Assembly (NCBI GenBank): GCA_947473305.1
Contig: CANJCB010000001.1
Coordinates: 124,001-188,000 of the forward strand
Origin: Rhodospirillales bacterium
GTDB lineage: Bacteria > Pseudomonadota > Alphaproteobacteria > ATCC43930 > CGMCC-115725
Direction of reading: 5' to 3'
Length of the DNA: 64,000 bases
Shown here: positions 56,615 to 64,000 of the stretch, in pieces
Layout: every line of letters starts with the position of its first letter
Numbering within the stretch: position 1 is the stretch's first letter
The notes under the pieces: generated by a model
What the model saw: the letters and a program-made list of their open reading frames with translations, nothing else
Database searches by the model: none
What the model was told of the DNA's origin: nothing
Translations under genes and position numbers: made by a program

Positions 56615-57352
56615 TCAGATCATCGCCAGACCGCCATTGACGTGGATCGTCTGGCCGGTGACATAGCCCGCCTCGTCGCTCGCCAGGAAGAGCACGCAGG
56701 CTGCCACATCCTCGGGCTTGCCGATCTGGCCCAGCGGAATGGAGCCCGTGATCCGCCCCTTCTGCTCGTCGTTCAGCACGTCGGTCATGGCCGTGGCGAT
56801 GAAGCCCGGCGCCACGCAATTCACAGTGATTCCGCGGGATGCGACCTCCAGCGCGAGGGATTTCGAGAAGCCCACCATGCCGGCTTTCGACGCCGCGTAA
56901 TTGGCCTGGCCCGGATTGCCCGTGGCGCCCACCACCGAGGTGATATTGACGATCCGGCCGGTGCGCCGCTTCATCATGCCGCGCAAGGCCCCGCGCGCCA
57001 GCCGGAAGCCAGCACCTAGATTGACGTCGAGGACCTTGGCCCATTCCTCGTCCTTCATGCGGATCATCAGATTATCCTTGGTGAGACCCGCGTTGTTCAC
57101 CAGGATATCGAGCTTTCCCATCGCCGAGTCGCAGGCCTTGACCAGCACGTCGGCGGCCGCCGCATCCCCGAGATCGGCCGTCTCCACATGGACTCGCGAG
57201 CCCAGTTCCGCCGCCAGCTTGTCGAGCGCGTCGCGCCGGGTCCCCGCCAGCATCACCACGGCGCCGGCACCGTGGAGCGCCTTGGCGATCGCTCCCCCGA
57301 TGCCGCCCGAAGCGCCGGTGACAAGCGCGCTTTTGCCGGTGAGATCGAACAT
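56615..57352 (-). CDS. fabG: 3-oxoacyl-ACP reductase
   Basis: FabG reduces 3-oxoacyl-ACP with NADPH. The 245-residue short-chain dehydrogenase has the cofactor loop TGASGGIGGA, NNAG, and the catalytic Ser139, Tyr152 and Lys156 (NYAASK). It starts 11 bases after fabD ends. Downstream lies acpP. Confidence 0.96.
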   Translation of the reverse strand: MFDLTGKSALVTGASGGIGGAIAKALHGAGAVVMLAGTRRDALDKLAAELGSRVHVETADLGDAAAADVLVKACDSAMGKLDILVNNAGLTKDNLMIRMKDEEWAKVLDVNLGAGFRLARGALRGMMKRRTGRIVNITSVVGATGNPGQANYAASKAGMVGFSKSLALEVASRGITVNCVAPGFIATAMTDVLNDEQKGRITGSIPLGQIGKPEDVAACVLFLASDEAGYVTGQTIHVNGGLAMI

Positions 57353-57363
57353 GTCGGCAGCTC

Positions 57364-58302
57364 CTAGAGCGACTTCAGGAAGGCGTCGATATCGGCGGGC
57401 GTGCCGACCGAGGTCGTGGCGACTTCCTTGTCGATCCGGCGGATAAGGCCGCTCAGGATCTTGCCGGAGCCCACCTCGACGGTCTGATCAACCCCCTGCG
57501 CCTTCATATAAAGAACGCTTTCGCGCCAGCGCACTAGGCCGGTCACCTGCTCCACGAGGAGAGCGCGGATCCGATCCGGATCGCTCACCGCCTCGGCGGT
57601 CACATTGGCAACGACCGGAACTTTCGGCGCGGAAACAGTGATGCCGGCGAGCGCCTCCCGCATCGCCTCGGCGGCCGGGGCCATCAGGGGACAATGGAAG
57701 GGGGCGCTTACGGGAAGCAGCATGGACCGCCTGGCCCCGCGTTCGGCGGCAATAGCGATGGCGCGCTCGACCGCGGCCTTGTCGCCGCTCACCACGACCT
57801 GCCCCGCGCCGTTGTCGTTGGCGGCGGCACAGACCTGACCCTGGGCCGCGGCGGCGGCGATCTCCCGCGCCGCGTCGAGTTCGAGGCCGAGCAAAGCCGC
57901 CATCGCGCCGACGCCCACCGGCACGGCGCGTTGCATGGCCTGTCCGCGCCGCTTCAGGAGGCGAGCGGCATCAGGCACCGCAATCGCCCCGGCGGCCGCG
58001 AGCGCCGAATATTCGCCGAGCGAATGCCCCGCCACGAAAACCGCCTGCTTCGACAGATCGAAGCCGCCCTCGGCCAGGACGCGCGCCACGGCGAGGCTCA
58101 CCGCCATCAGGGCGGGCTGCGCGTTCTCCGTCAGAATAAGGTCGCTCTCGGGTCCTTCGAACATGAGCTGCGAGAGTTTCTGGCCCAGCGCCTCGTCGAC
58201 CTCGTCGAAGGTGCGGCGCGCGGTGGGGAAAGCCTCCGCAAGTTCCTTGCCCATGCCAACCGCCTGGGAGCCCTGCCCCGGAAATACCAATGCCCTGGTC
58301 AT
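57364..58302 (-). CDS. fabD: Malonyl-CoA:ACP transacylase
   Basis: FabD loads malonyl groups onto ACP. The 312-residue protein has the start [18 protein letters not shown], the nucleophile Ser94 in [10 protein letters not shown], and the active His in APFHCPLM. It opens the minus-strand fatty-acid block and is divergent from rpsF across about 200 bases. Confidence 0.96.
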   Translation of the reverse strand: MTRALVFPGQGSQAVGMGKELAEAFPTARRTFDEVDEALGQKLSQLMFEGPESDLILTENAQPALMAVSLAVARVLAEGGFDLSKQAVFVAGHSLGEYSALAAAGAIAVPDAARLLKRRGQAMQRAVPVGVGAMAALLGLELDAAREIAAAAAQGQVCAAANDNGAGQVVVSGDKAAVERAIAIAAERGARRSMLLPVSAPFHCPLMAPAAEAMREALAGITVSAPKVPVVANVTAEAVSDPDRIRALLVEQVTGLVRWRESVLYMKAQGVDQTVEVGSGKILSGLIRRIDKEVATTSVGTPADIDAFLKSL

Positions 58303-58367
58303 CGTCGCTCAAGCCTCCCCCGACACTCATCCGCACTCATACGCAGCGGGTCCAAGGTGTCAAGCGC

Positions 58368-58395
58368 TTGCAACCGCGCCGTAGATATGTATAGT
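58368..58395 (+). promoter_or_regulatory. Probable rpsF operon promoter
   Basis: TTGCAA (58368-58373) and TATAGT (58390-58395) are 16 bases apart, about 105 bases before the rpsF ATG. This is one of the clearest promoter-like pairs in the window and leaves a leader of roughly 100 bases. Confidence 0.55.
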
Positions 58396-58401
58396 CCCGC
58401 G

Positions 58402-58500
58402 CCTTGCTCCTTGCCGGCCTTCGCGTCGGCTAGGTCCGTTCGGCTGTTGTCGAGTGTCGACCAGCTCCGGGCCGCTAAAAGCCAAAAGGGACAGCAACCT
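58402..58500 (+). promoter_or_regulatory. rpsF leader, possible S6:S18 autoregulatory site
   Basis: The roughly 100-base leader contains a GCCG...CGGC pairing (within 58415-58433) and several CCG triplets. S6:S18 complexes repress their own mRNA in other bacteria through a hairpin with a CCG element. I could not confirm the defined consensus. Confidence 0.25.
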
Positions 58501-58962
58501 ATGCCACTTTATGAAAACGTGTTTATTGCGCGCCAGGATATCTCGGCGACGCAGGTGGACACCCTCTGCGACACCTTCACGGCAACCCTGACCGAAAACG
58601 GCGGGACTGTCGCGAAGCGGGAATACTGGGGTCTCCGCAACATCACCTTCCGCATCAAGAAGAACCGCAAGGGCCATTACGTGCTCTTCAACATCGACGC
58701 CCCGCCCGCGGCGGTCGCCGAGATGGAGCGGACGATGCGGATCAACGAAGACATCCTCCGCTACATGACGGTTCGCGTCGACGAGCTCGAAGAAGGCCCG
58801 TCCGCCGTCATGCAGAACCGCGGACGCGGCGACGACCGGCCCCGTCGGGGCTTCGGTGAGCGCGGCGGCTTCGGCGAGCGCGGTGGATACGGCGGCGGTG
58901 GATACGGCGACCGCGGCTATGGCGACGCTCCGGTGGCGCCTGTTGAGGGAGGCGAGGCATGA
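58501..58962 (+). CDS. rpsF: 30S ribosomal protein S6 with Gly/Arg-rich tail
   Basis: S6 binds S18 and 16S rRNA at the platform of the small subunit. Residues 1-105 form the ferredoxin-like fold ([44 protein letters not shown]). The last 45 residues are a low-complexity tail rich in Gly, Arg and Tyr ([18 protein letters not shown]), giving 153 residues in total, longer than the roughly 95-135 common elsewhere. It overlaps rpsR by ATGA. AGGGA precedes the ATG. Confidence 0.96.
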   Translation: MPLYENVFIARQDISATQVDTLCDTFTATLTENGGTVAKREYWGLRNITFRIKKNRKGHYVLFNIDAPPAAVAEMERTMRINEDILRYMTVRVDELEEGPSAVMQNRGRGDDRPRRGFGERGGFGERGGYGGGGYGDRGYGDAPVAPVEGGEA

Positions 58963-59255
58963 CCGATATTACGGCTGGCGGCGGCGACCGCGAGGAACGT
59001 GGGGAACGGGGCCGAGGCGGTGGTGGCGGTCAGCGCCGTCCCTTCTTCCGGCGGCGCAAGTCCTGCCCCTTCTCGGGCCCCAATGCGCCCAAGATCGACT
59101 ACAAGGACATCAAACTCCTGCAGCGCTTCATCTCCGAGCGCGGCAAGATCGTCCCGAGCCGCATCACCGCAGTCTCGACCAAGAAGCAGCGCGAGCTTTC
59201 CCAGGCGATCAAGCGCGCCCGCTTCCTGGGTCTCCTGCCCTATATCGTGAAGTAG
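58959..59255 (+). CDS. rpsR: 30S ribosomal protein S18 with Gly/Arg-rich head
   Basis: S18 forms a heterodimer with S6. The 98-residue protein has the conserved core ([37 protein letters not shown]) preceded by about 28 residues rich in Gly, Arg and Glu ([18 protein letters not shown]). The ATG overlaps the rpsF stop. Both tails of the pair are therefore low-complexity and lie in neighbouring places of the 30S subunit. Confidence 0.96.
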   Translation: MTDITAGGGDREERGERGRGGGGGQRRPFFRRRKSCPFSGPNAPKIDYKDIKLLQRFISERGKIVPSRITAVSTKKQRELSQAIKRARFLGLLPYIVK

Positions 59256-59265
59256 GAGGAACGAG

Positions 59266-59835
59266 ATGGTAGAAGTCATCCTCCTGGAACGAGTCGAAAA
59301 ACTCGGCCAGATGGGCCAGACCGTGAAGGTGCGCCCCGGTTTCGCGCGCAACTTCCTGCTGCCGCAGAAAAAGGCGCTCCGCGCGACCAAGGCCAATATG
59401 GCCGTGTTCGAGAAGCAGCGCGTCCAGCTCGAGGCGCAGAACCTGACCCGGAAGTCGGAAGCCGAGCAGGTCGCCAAGAAGCTCGACGGCCTCAAGGTCG
59501 TGCTGATCCGTCAGGCCGGCGAAAGCGGGCAGCTCTATGGTTCGGTCAGCGGCCGCGACATCGCGACCGCAGTGACCGACGCGGGCTTCAGTGTCACGCG
59601 CGGCCAGATCGTGCTCGAGACGACGATCAAGACCCTGGGCCTCCACAAGATGCGGGTCGTCCTGCATCCGGAAGTCTCGGTCGCGATCACCGTCAACGTC
59701 GCGCAATCGGCCGAAGAGGCCGAGATGCAGGCCAAGGGCGTCGATCCGATCCGCGCTGCGGCGGAAGAGGTCCTGGGCGGCGACGACGACGCGCAGCCCG
59801 AGGCTCCGGCGGAAGAAGCGGCTCCGACCGCCTGA
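59266..59835 (+). CDS. rplI: 50S ribosomal protein L9
   Basis: L9 binds 23S rRNA near the L1 stalk. The 189-residue protein has the N-terminal domain ([32 protein letters not shown]), the long connecting helix and the C-terminal domain, plus an acidic Ala/Glu-rich tail ([17 protein letters not shown]) that is a common alphaproteobacterial addition. It lies ten bases after rpsR, without the DUF2232 membrane-protein gene that often sits between them in Alphaproteobacteria. A strong terminator follows. Confidence 0.96.
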   Translation: MVEVILLERVEKLGQMGQTVKVRPGFARNFLLPQKKALRATKANMAVFEKQRVQLEAQNLTRKSEAEQVAKKLDGLKVVLIRQAGESGQLYGSVSGRDIATAVTDAGFSVTRGQIVLETTIKTLGLHKMRVVLHPEVSVAITVNVAQSAEEAEMQAKGVDPIRAAAEEVLGGDDDAQPEAPAEEAAPTA

Positions 59836-59857
59836 CGCTTCAGAGTTTAATGATCAA

Positions 59858-59895
59858 CCCCTCTCCCGCCTGGCGCGGGAGAGGGGGTTTTCTTT
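59858..59895 (+). terminator. Rho-independent terminator of rpsF-rpsR-rplI
   Basis: A 12-bp perfect stem (59858-59869 with 59075-equivalent arm at 59875-59886) with a five-base loop is followed by G, TTTT, C and TTT. It is the strongest terminator in the window and ends just before the convergent MBL-fold gene. Confidence 0.9.
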
Positions 59896-59898
59896 GCC

Positions 59899-60813
59899 TC
59901 AGGCCTTTTTCACCGGCTTCAAGGAGCGGTAGACGAGGCGCACGAAATTGTCGCTGCCCTCCTGGGGCGCCCCGATCCTGGTCTGGATGTCCGTGAGCGG
60001 TCGCGCGGCCACGGCATCGTCTTCGGTCTTCTTCTGGGCGATCAGCTTGGCGACCCGATCGCGAGCCGTCACCAGCATCTGCCGATAGACCTTCAACTGC
60101 GCCTTGTCGATGAGAGGACCGTGGCCGGGGACGATCTTGGTCTTGTTGTCAGCGAGCTTCAGGTAGAGGTCCGTACCGGCGATCATCCCCTTGATATTGC
60201 CGCCGACCCCCACATCGATATTGGGGTAGCGGGTGCCGAGCGTGACGATATCGCCGGTCGAGAGCACATTAGCATCGGCGAACCAGACATAGGTGTCGCC
60301 GTCCGTATGGGCGTTCTTGATGTGGCCGAGCTGAGCCTTCCGGCCCTTTACCCGAAGCGCCAAGGCGCTTTCGTAGGTCTTGCCCGGCAGCGCACCTGGG
60401 GCCGCGGGCGCGGTCTTGGCGCCGGTCAGCGCATTTGTCGTCCCTTCGGCGAGCCGCTTCTTTACGTTGGAATGGGCAACGATCTCGATGCCGTCCTTGG
60501 CGAAGGGCGCGTTACCACCGGTATGGTCGCCGTGATAATGGGTATTCACGAGGTATCGGACCGGCGCTTTGGAAACCGCCATGACGGCGGCTTTGATCTT
60601 ATCGTGGAGCGGCGCGAACTCGCCATCCACCTGGATCGTTGCGTCATCCCCCACCGCGACGGTCATATTGCCACCCGAGCCTTCCATCATATAAGTGCGA
60701 TGCCCGAGATCGGTCGTCTTGATCTCAACCTTGGAGAAATCGGGCTGCTGCGCCCAGGTCGTTCCAGCAAAAAGTAGCGTGCCCGCCAGCGCGACCCCGA
60801 AGATCCGTCTCAT
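59899..60813 (-). CDS. Exported MBL-fold metallo-hydrolase
   Basis: A 304-residue protein with a signal peptide (MRRIFGVALAGTLLFAGTTWA) and a metallo-beta-lactamase fold. The two-metal site is visible: HYHGDH (H92, H94, D96, H97), a further His in KNAHTDGDTYVWF and a last one in IVPGHGPLI. It resembles periplasmic class B-like hydrolases of unknown substrate. Antibiotic hydrolysis cannot be assumed. GGGGAG seven bases before ATG 60813 supports this start over an in-frame one at 60945. Confidence 0.87.
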   Translation of the reverse strand: MRRIFGVALAGTLLFAGTTWAQQPDFSKVEIKTTDLGHRTYMMEGSGGNMTVAVGDDATIQVDGEFAPLHDKIKAAVMAVSKAPVRYLVNTHYHGDHTGGNAPFAKDGIEIVAHSNVKKRLAEGTTNALTGAKTAPAAPGALPGKTYESALALRVKGRKAQLGHIKNAHTDGDTYVWFADANVLSTGDIVTLGTRYPNIDVGVGGNIKGMIAGTDLYLKLADNKTKIVPGHGPLIDKAQLKVYRQMLVTARDRVAKLIAQKKTEDDAVAARPLTDIQTRIGAPQEGSDNFVRLVYRSLKPVKKA

Positions 60814-61000
60814 GAATTTCTCCCCATTTGTTTTGAAACCAACAAGTCGCGCGATGGTCTCATAGGGGAGGATCAATACAAACCAGCGCGGCCTTCTCTC
60901 ACGCGAATGTGCGGCGGAGTGTGCGAGGAAAACCGGTCGGGACATGCTTTGCGGGAGACCCGGCCTTGCAGAAGGCGCAGGCCTTAGCCCTTTGTGAGCC

Positions 61001-61028
61001 TTGTCAGGCGCAAATCCATTGATAATAG
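61001..61028 (+). promoter_or_regulatory. Weak candidate promoter upstream of the Cfa-family gene
   Basis: TTGTCA (61001-61006) and TAATAG (61023-61028) are 16 bases apart, in an AT-rich stretch about 40 bases before ATG 61069. The -10 match is poor. Confidence 0.25.
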
Positions 61029-61056
61029 TAATGTCAATGAAATAGTCGGGTCAATT

Positions 61057-61062
61057 GGAGGG
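61057..61062 (+). promoter_or_regulatory. Ribosome binding site fixing the Cfa-family gene start
   Basis: GGAGGG lies six bases before ATG 61069. An in-frame start at 60994 has no such site. Confidence 0.65.
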
Positions 61063-61068
61063 TTTTGG

Positions 61069-62313
61069 ATGCTCTTGGCGCATCTGCTCCGATATCTTGT
61101 CCGCAAAGGAACGCTCCGGGTCGTCGACTCGACCGGAAAGGCACATGTTTTTTCCGGTGAGCCGGGTCCCTCGCTTTCGATCCGGATCAAGACGCGGGCG
61201 GCGGAACGTAAGATCCTCCTGCATCCCACACTCTATACGGGTGAAACCTATATGGACGGGACGCTGACCGTCGAGAACGGCGGCGCCTTCGAACTCATCG
61301 ACTTTTTCGCGCTCAATACGAACTCAATTCCCAAGTCGATCATCACCCCGCTCTACGACGGACTTGGCCATCGCTTCCGCTGGCTCCAGCAGCATAATCC
61401 GCTCGAGCGGTCGCGACGGAACGTGGCCCATCATTACGATCTCTCGGCCACGCTTTACGACCTTTTTCTGGAGGCCGATCGCCAATATTCCTGCGCTTAT
61501 TTCGCCAATCCTGAAGTCTCGCTGGAGCAGGCCCAAGCCGACAAGAAACGCCATCTCGCGGCAAAGCTGCTGATTGAGCCCGGCATGCGGGTGCTCGATA
61601 TCGGCTGCGGCTGGGGCGGCCTCGCGCTTTATCTGGCTCAGGAATGCGGGGCGCAGGTGACCGGCCTGACCCTATCGGTCGAGCAACTCAAGGTCGCCCA
61701 GCGGCGGGCCGCCGAACTCGGCCTCTCCGACCGGGTGAAATTCGAGCTTGTGGATTACCGCAACGCCAAAGGCAGCTACGATCGCATCGTCTCGGTCGGC
61801 ATGTTCGAGCATGTCGGCGCGATGCAATACGAGACCTTCTTCAACAAGGTAAACGGGCTGCTGACCGACGATGGGGTGGCCGTGCTCCATTCGATCGGGC
61901 GAAGCGACGGTCCCGGGCAAACCAACGCCTGGATCCGGAAATACATCTTCCCCGGCGGCTATTGTCCGGCGCTCAGCGAAGTTATGCCCGTGGTCGAACG
62001 GGCGAAGCTTCTCGTGACCGATGTCGAGATTCTTCGGCTGCATTACGCCGAGACCCTGCGCCTGTGGCGCCAGCGCTTCTTCGCCAATCGCGACAAGATC
62101 AAGGCGGTCTACGACGAACGCTTCTGCCGGATGTGGGAGTTCTATCTCGCAGGCTGCGAGGTGGCCTTCCGGCGCCAGGCCCATATGGTCTTCCAGATCC
62201 AACTCGCGAAGAAGGTCGACGCGGTCCCGCTGACCCGCGACTATATGATCGATTGGGAGCGCGCCCACGCGCAGGAGGCGAAGACTTCCGTGGCGAACGA
62301 CCGGGCCGCCTGA
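61069..62313 (+). CDS. Cyclopropane-fatty-acyl-phospholipid synthase family methyltransferase
   Basis: A 414-residue enzyme that transfers methylene from SAM to double bonds of membrane phospholipids. The SAM loop VLDIGCGWGGLALYL, the YSCAYF motif, and GMFEHVGAMQYETFF are typical of the Cfa family, as is the N-terminal lipid-binding region (about 1-120). The C-terminal RLWRQRFFANRDKI segment is also family-typical. ATG 61069 is set by its ribosome site. It follows a 255-base gap after the divergent MBL gene and precedes dnaB. Confidence 0.93.
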   Translation: MLLAHLLRYLVRKGTLRVVDSTGKAHVFSGEPGPSLSIRIKTRAAERKILLHPTLYTGETYMDGTLTVENGGAFELIDFFALNTNSIPKSIITPLYDGLGHRFRWLQQHNPLERSRRNVAHHYDLSATLYDLFLEADRQYSCAYFANPEVSLEQAQADKKRHLAAKLLIEPGMRVLDIGCGWGGLALYLAQECGAQVTGLTLSVEQLKVAQRRAAELGLSDRVKFELVDYRNAKGSYDRIVSVGMFEHVGAMQYETFFNKVNGLLTDDGVAVLHSIGRSDGPGQTNAWIRKYIFPGGYCPALSEVMPVVERAKLLVTDVEILRLHYAETLRLWRQRFFANRDKIKAVYDERFCRMWEFYLAGCEVAFRRQAHMVFQIQLAKKVDAVPLTRDYMIDWERAHAQEAKTSVANDRAA

Positions 62314-62324
62314 AGCCACCCCCG

Positions 62325-62367
62325 TTTTCCACAGGCTGTGGACTTTTTTAGCCCTGCCTGTGGATAG
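62325..62367. promoter_or_regulatory. Cluster of DnaA-box-like sites before dnaB
   Basis: TTTTCCACA (62325-62333) and, inverted, TGTGGATAG (62359-62367) each differ by one base from the 9-mer TTATCCACA; TGTGGACTT (62337-62345) is a weaker copy. The last ends 24 bases before dnaB, where DnaA could adjust transcription of the helicase gene. Confidence 0.35.
62328..62349 (+). terminator. Candidate intrinsic terminator of the Cfa-family gene
   Basis: TCCACA (62328-62333) pairs with TGTGGA (62337-62342) over a three-base loop, followed by C and six T residues. The short stem overlaps the DnaA-box-like sites. Confidence 0.55.
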
Positions 62368-62390
62368 CTTCCGGCAGTAAGATCGCCGTC

Positions 62391-63917
62391 ATGGATCCCA
62401 TCTCCGCTCCCAATGTGACGCCGCTGCGCGACGGCGACGGCATCGGCTACCGCGCGCCGCCCCAGAACGTCGAAGCGGAGCAGGCCCTGCTGGGCGCGAT
62501 CCTGGTCAACAACCAGGCCTATCACCGGGTCTCGGAATTCCTGGTCGCGAGCCATTTCAGCGAGGCGGTGCATGGCCGCATCTTCGAGGCCATCGCGAAG
62601 CTGATCGAGCGCGGGCAGATCGCCAACCCGGTCACGCTCAAGAACCTCTTCGACCAGGACGGCGCGCTGGCCGAGATCGGGGGGGCGCAATATCTGGCCC
62701 GGCTCGCCGCTTCGGTCGTCACGATCATCAATTCCGAGGACTACGGCCGGACGATCCACGATCTCCATCTGCGCCGCCAGCTCATCACCCTGGGCGAGGA
62801 CGTGGTCAATGAAGCTTTCTCCCATGACCTCGACCATCACGCCCAGGCCCAGATCGAGACCGCGGAGAAACGGCTTTTCGAGCTTGCGACTTCCGGCCAG
62901 TTCGAGGGCGGCTTCGCGGCTTTTTCCAGCGCGCTGACGATCGCGATCAACCTCGCGGAGGCGGCCTTCAAGCGCGAAGGCAAGACGACCGGCGTTTCAA
63001 CCGGCTTCACCGATCTCGACAAGCTTCTGGGCGGCTTCCATCCTTCGGACCTGATCATCCTCGCGGGCCGGCCTTCCATGGGCAAGACCGCGCTCGCCAC
63101 CAATATTGCTTTTCACGCGGCCAAAACCTATCGGTCGGGCAAGGCCGCGGACGGCCGCACCGTGGCCGAAGACGGCGGCATCGTAGGGTTCTTCTCGCTC
63201 GAAATGTCCAGCGAGCAGCTCGCGACCCGCGTGCTTTCGGAAGAATCCGGTGTGGCCTCGGACCGTATCCGGCGAGGCGATGTCTCCCACGAGGATTTCG
63301 ATCGTTTCGTCCAGGCGAGCCAGAAACTGGCCTCGGTGCCCCTCTTCATCGACGACACGCCCGCCCTCAGCATCGCGGCGCTCCGTACCCGCGCCCGGCG
63401 GCTGCAGCGCCAGCAGGGCTTGCACATGATCGTGGTCGATTATCTCCAGCTTCTGCGTGGAGGTGGCGACGGCAGAGGCCCCGAAAACCGCGTCCAGGAA
63501 ATCTCCGAGATCACGCGGGGGCTTAAAGCTCTCGCCAAGGAACTCGCCGTGCCGGTCCTGGCTCTTTCGCAGCTTTCCCGTGCGGTGGAACAGCGCGAGG
63601 ACAAGCGGCCGATGCTCTCGGACCTGCGCGAATCAGGCTCCATCGAGCAGGACGCCGATGTCGTCATGTTCGTCTTCCGCGAGGAATATTACCTCGACCG
63701 CGCCGAGCCGATGCGCCGGCCGGAAGAGAACGACGACAAGTTCAACGAGCGCTACCAACATTGGCACGAGCGCTTGCAGCAGGTCCACGGCACCGGCGAA
63801 GTCATCATCGCCAAGCAGCGCCACGGCCCTATCGGCAAGGTCACGCTCCGCTTCGATGGCGAGCGCACCAAGTTCGAGAATTTCATCGGCGGGGACCAGA
63901 TCCCCGACCACCACTAG
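62391..63917 (+). CDS. dnaB: Replicative DNA helicase
   Basis: DnaB unwinds DNA at the fork as a hexamer. The 508-residue protein has the N-terminal DnaB domain (PPQNVEAEQALLGAILVNN), the linker, and the RecA-like domain with Walker A (GRPSMGKTAL), IGFFSLEMSSEQLATRVLSE, Walker B (IVVDYLQLL) and EISRGLK-type region. No intein is present. Its TAG stop shares a CTAG with the stop of a convergent gene at the window end. Confidence 0.97.
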   Translation: MDPISAPNVTPLRDGDGIGYRAPPQNVEAEQALLGAILVNNQAYHRVSEFLVASHFSEAVHGRIFEAIAKLIERGQIANPVTLKNLFDQDGALAEIGGAQYLARLAASVVTIINSEDYGRTIHDLHLRRQLITLGEDVVNEAFSHDLDHHAQAQIETAEKRLFELATSGQFEGGFAAFSSALTIAINLAEAAFKREGKTTGVSTGFTDLDKLLGGFHPSDLIILAGRPSMGKTALATNIAFHAAKTYRSGKAADGRTVAEDGGIVGFFSLEMSSEQLATRVLSEESGVASDRIRRGDVSHEDFDRFVQASQKLASVPLFIDDTPALSIAALRTRARRLQRQQGLHMIVVDYLQLLRGGGDGRGPENRVQEISEITRGLKALAKELAVPVLALSQLSRAVEQREDKRPMLSDLRESGSIEQDADVVMFVFREEYYLDRAEPMRRPEENDDKFNERYQHWHERLQQVHGTGEVIIAKQRHGPIGKVTLRFDGERTKFENFIGGDQIPDHH

Positions 63918-64000
63918 CGCGAAAGACGCTCCATAAAATCCATGGCGCGCGGGATGGCGGCAGCGCGCGCGGCGGGATCCGTGCCGACCATGGCCTTGCC
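63914..64000 (-). CDS. C-terminal fragment of an unidentified protein (cut by window edge)
   Basis: An open minus-strand frame enters at the right edge and ends at TAG 63916-63914, encoding 28 residues (ending ... PRAMDFMERLSR). The stop overlaps the dnaB stop within CTAG. Alphaproteobacterial dnaB is often followed by alr on the same strand; here a convergent gene lies instead. I cannot identify it from so short a piece. Confidence 0.5.
   Translation of the reverse strand, partial: GKAMVGTDPAARAAAIPRAMDFMERLSR

Noticed and set aside
57694-58500. N-terminal extension of S6 antisense to fabD
   Set aside because: S6 starts at ATG 58501 with the conserved MPLYENVF and a ribosome site.
59899-60813. 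MBL-fold protein as an antibiotic-resistance beta-lactamase
   Set aside because: The fold is shared by many hydrolases; nothing in the sequence shows beta-lactam specificity.

Overview
The window is a GC-rich, gene-dense stretch of bacterial chromosome, best read as core genome of an alphaproteobacterium. Supporting markers are a complete AapJQMP L-amino-acid ABC transporter, an HdaA-type DnaA regulator, the 40-residue aa3-type cytochrome oxidase subunit IV, an entericidin-type peptide, and the order lptF-lptG-lptD-surA-pdxA-rsmA / gmk-yicC-mltG-fabF-acpP-fabG-fabD / rpsF-rpsR-rplI / dnaB. A Rhodospirillales-like lineage is a guess from gene content. I saw no rRNA, tRNA, CRISPR array, insertion sequence, integrase or phage gene, and no gene-free stretch over 300 bases.

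Layout. 1-3.7 kb: a truncated TauD-type dioxygenase, a NodI/NodJ-like exporter pair and an SLT-fold protein. 3.7-8.9 kb: a frameshifted MFS transporter, a tandem Usp protein, pdxH, a DnaJ-class co-chaperone and a BrkB/YihY membrane protein. 9-13.3 kb: fabI-aroC-sppA and a small 2OG-Fe(II) oxygenase. 13.5-17 kb: a BamE-like lipoprotein, an OmpR-type regulator, its sensor kinase and a NUDIX hydrolase, all overlapping. 17.6-21.3 kb: a tightly packed cysK-alaX-sseA-GNAT-GNAT operon, then an entericidin-like lipoprotein. 21.5-25.7 kb: aapJQMP. 25.9-28.8 kb: a lone modC and a pirin/LysR divergent pair with a palindromic operator. 28.8-36.4 kb: ppk1-ppx, sixA and a DUF2066-pgsA-perM-hdaA operon. 36.5-41 kb: purM-purN, the oxidase micropeptide, ndk and pepA-holC. 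41-44.4 kb: two large polytopic membrane proteins of GT-C type. 44.6-63.9 kb: the LPS-transport, fatty-acid, ribosomal-protein and dnaB blocks, with an MBL-fold enzyme and a cyclopropane-fatty-acid synthase family protein.

How the genes work together. Much of the window serves envelope construction: LptF/G/D export LPS, SurA folds outer-membrane proteins, FabD/G/F/I and ACP make acyl chains, a Cfa family enzyme modifies them, MltG acts on glycan strands, and PgsA-like and GT-C proteins act on lipids. PurM/N, Gmk, Ndk, PdxA/H, AroC and CysK supply metabolites. HdaA, HolC and DnaB serve replication.

No self-evident new defence or mobile system is present. The most unusual signals are three core genes (purM, holC, rsmA) with no ATG/GTG/TTG able to encode their conserved N-termini; three convergent gene pairs that share a CTAG as both stop codons; the uncharacterised GT-C-like pair divergent from lptFG; and a clean one-base frameshift in the MFS gene.
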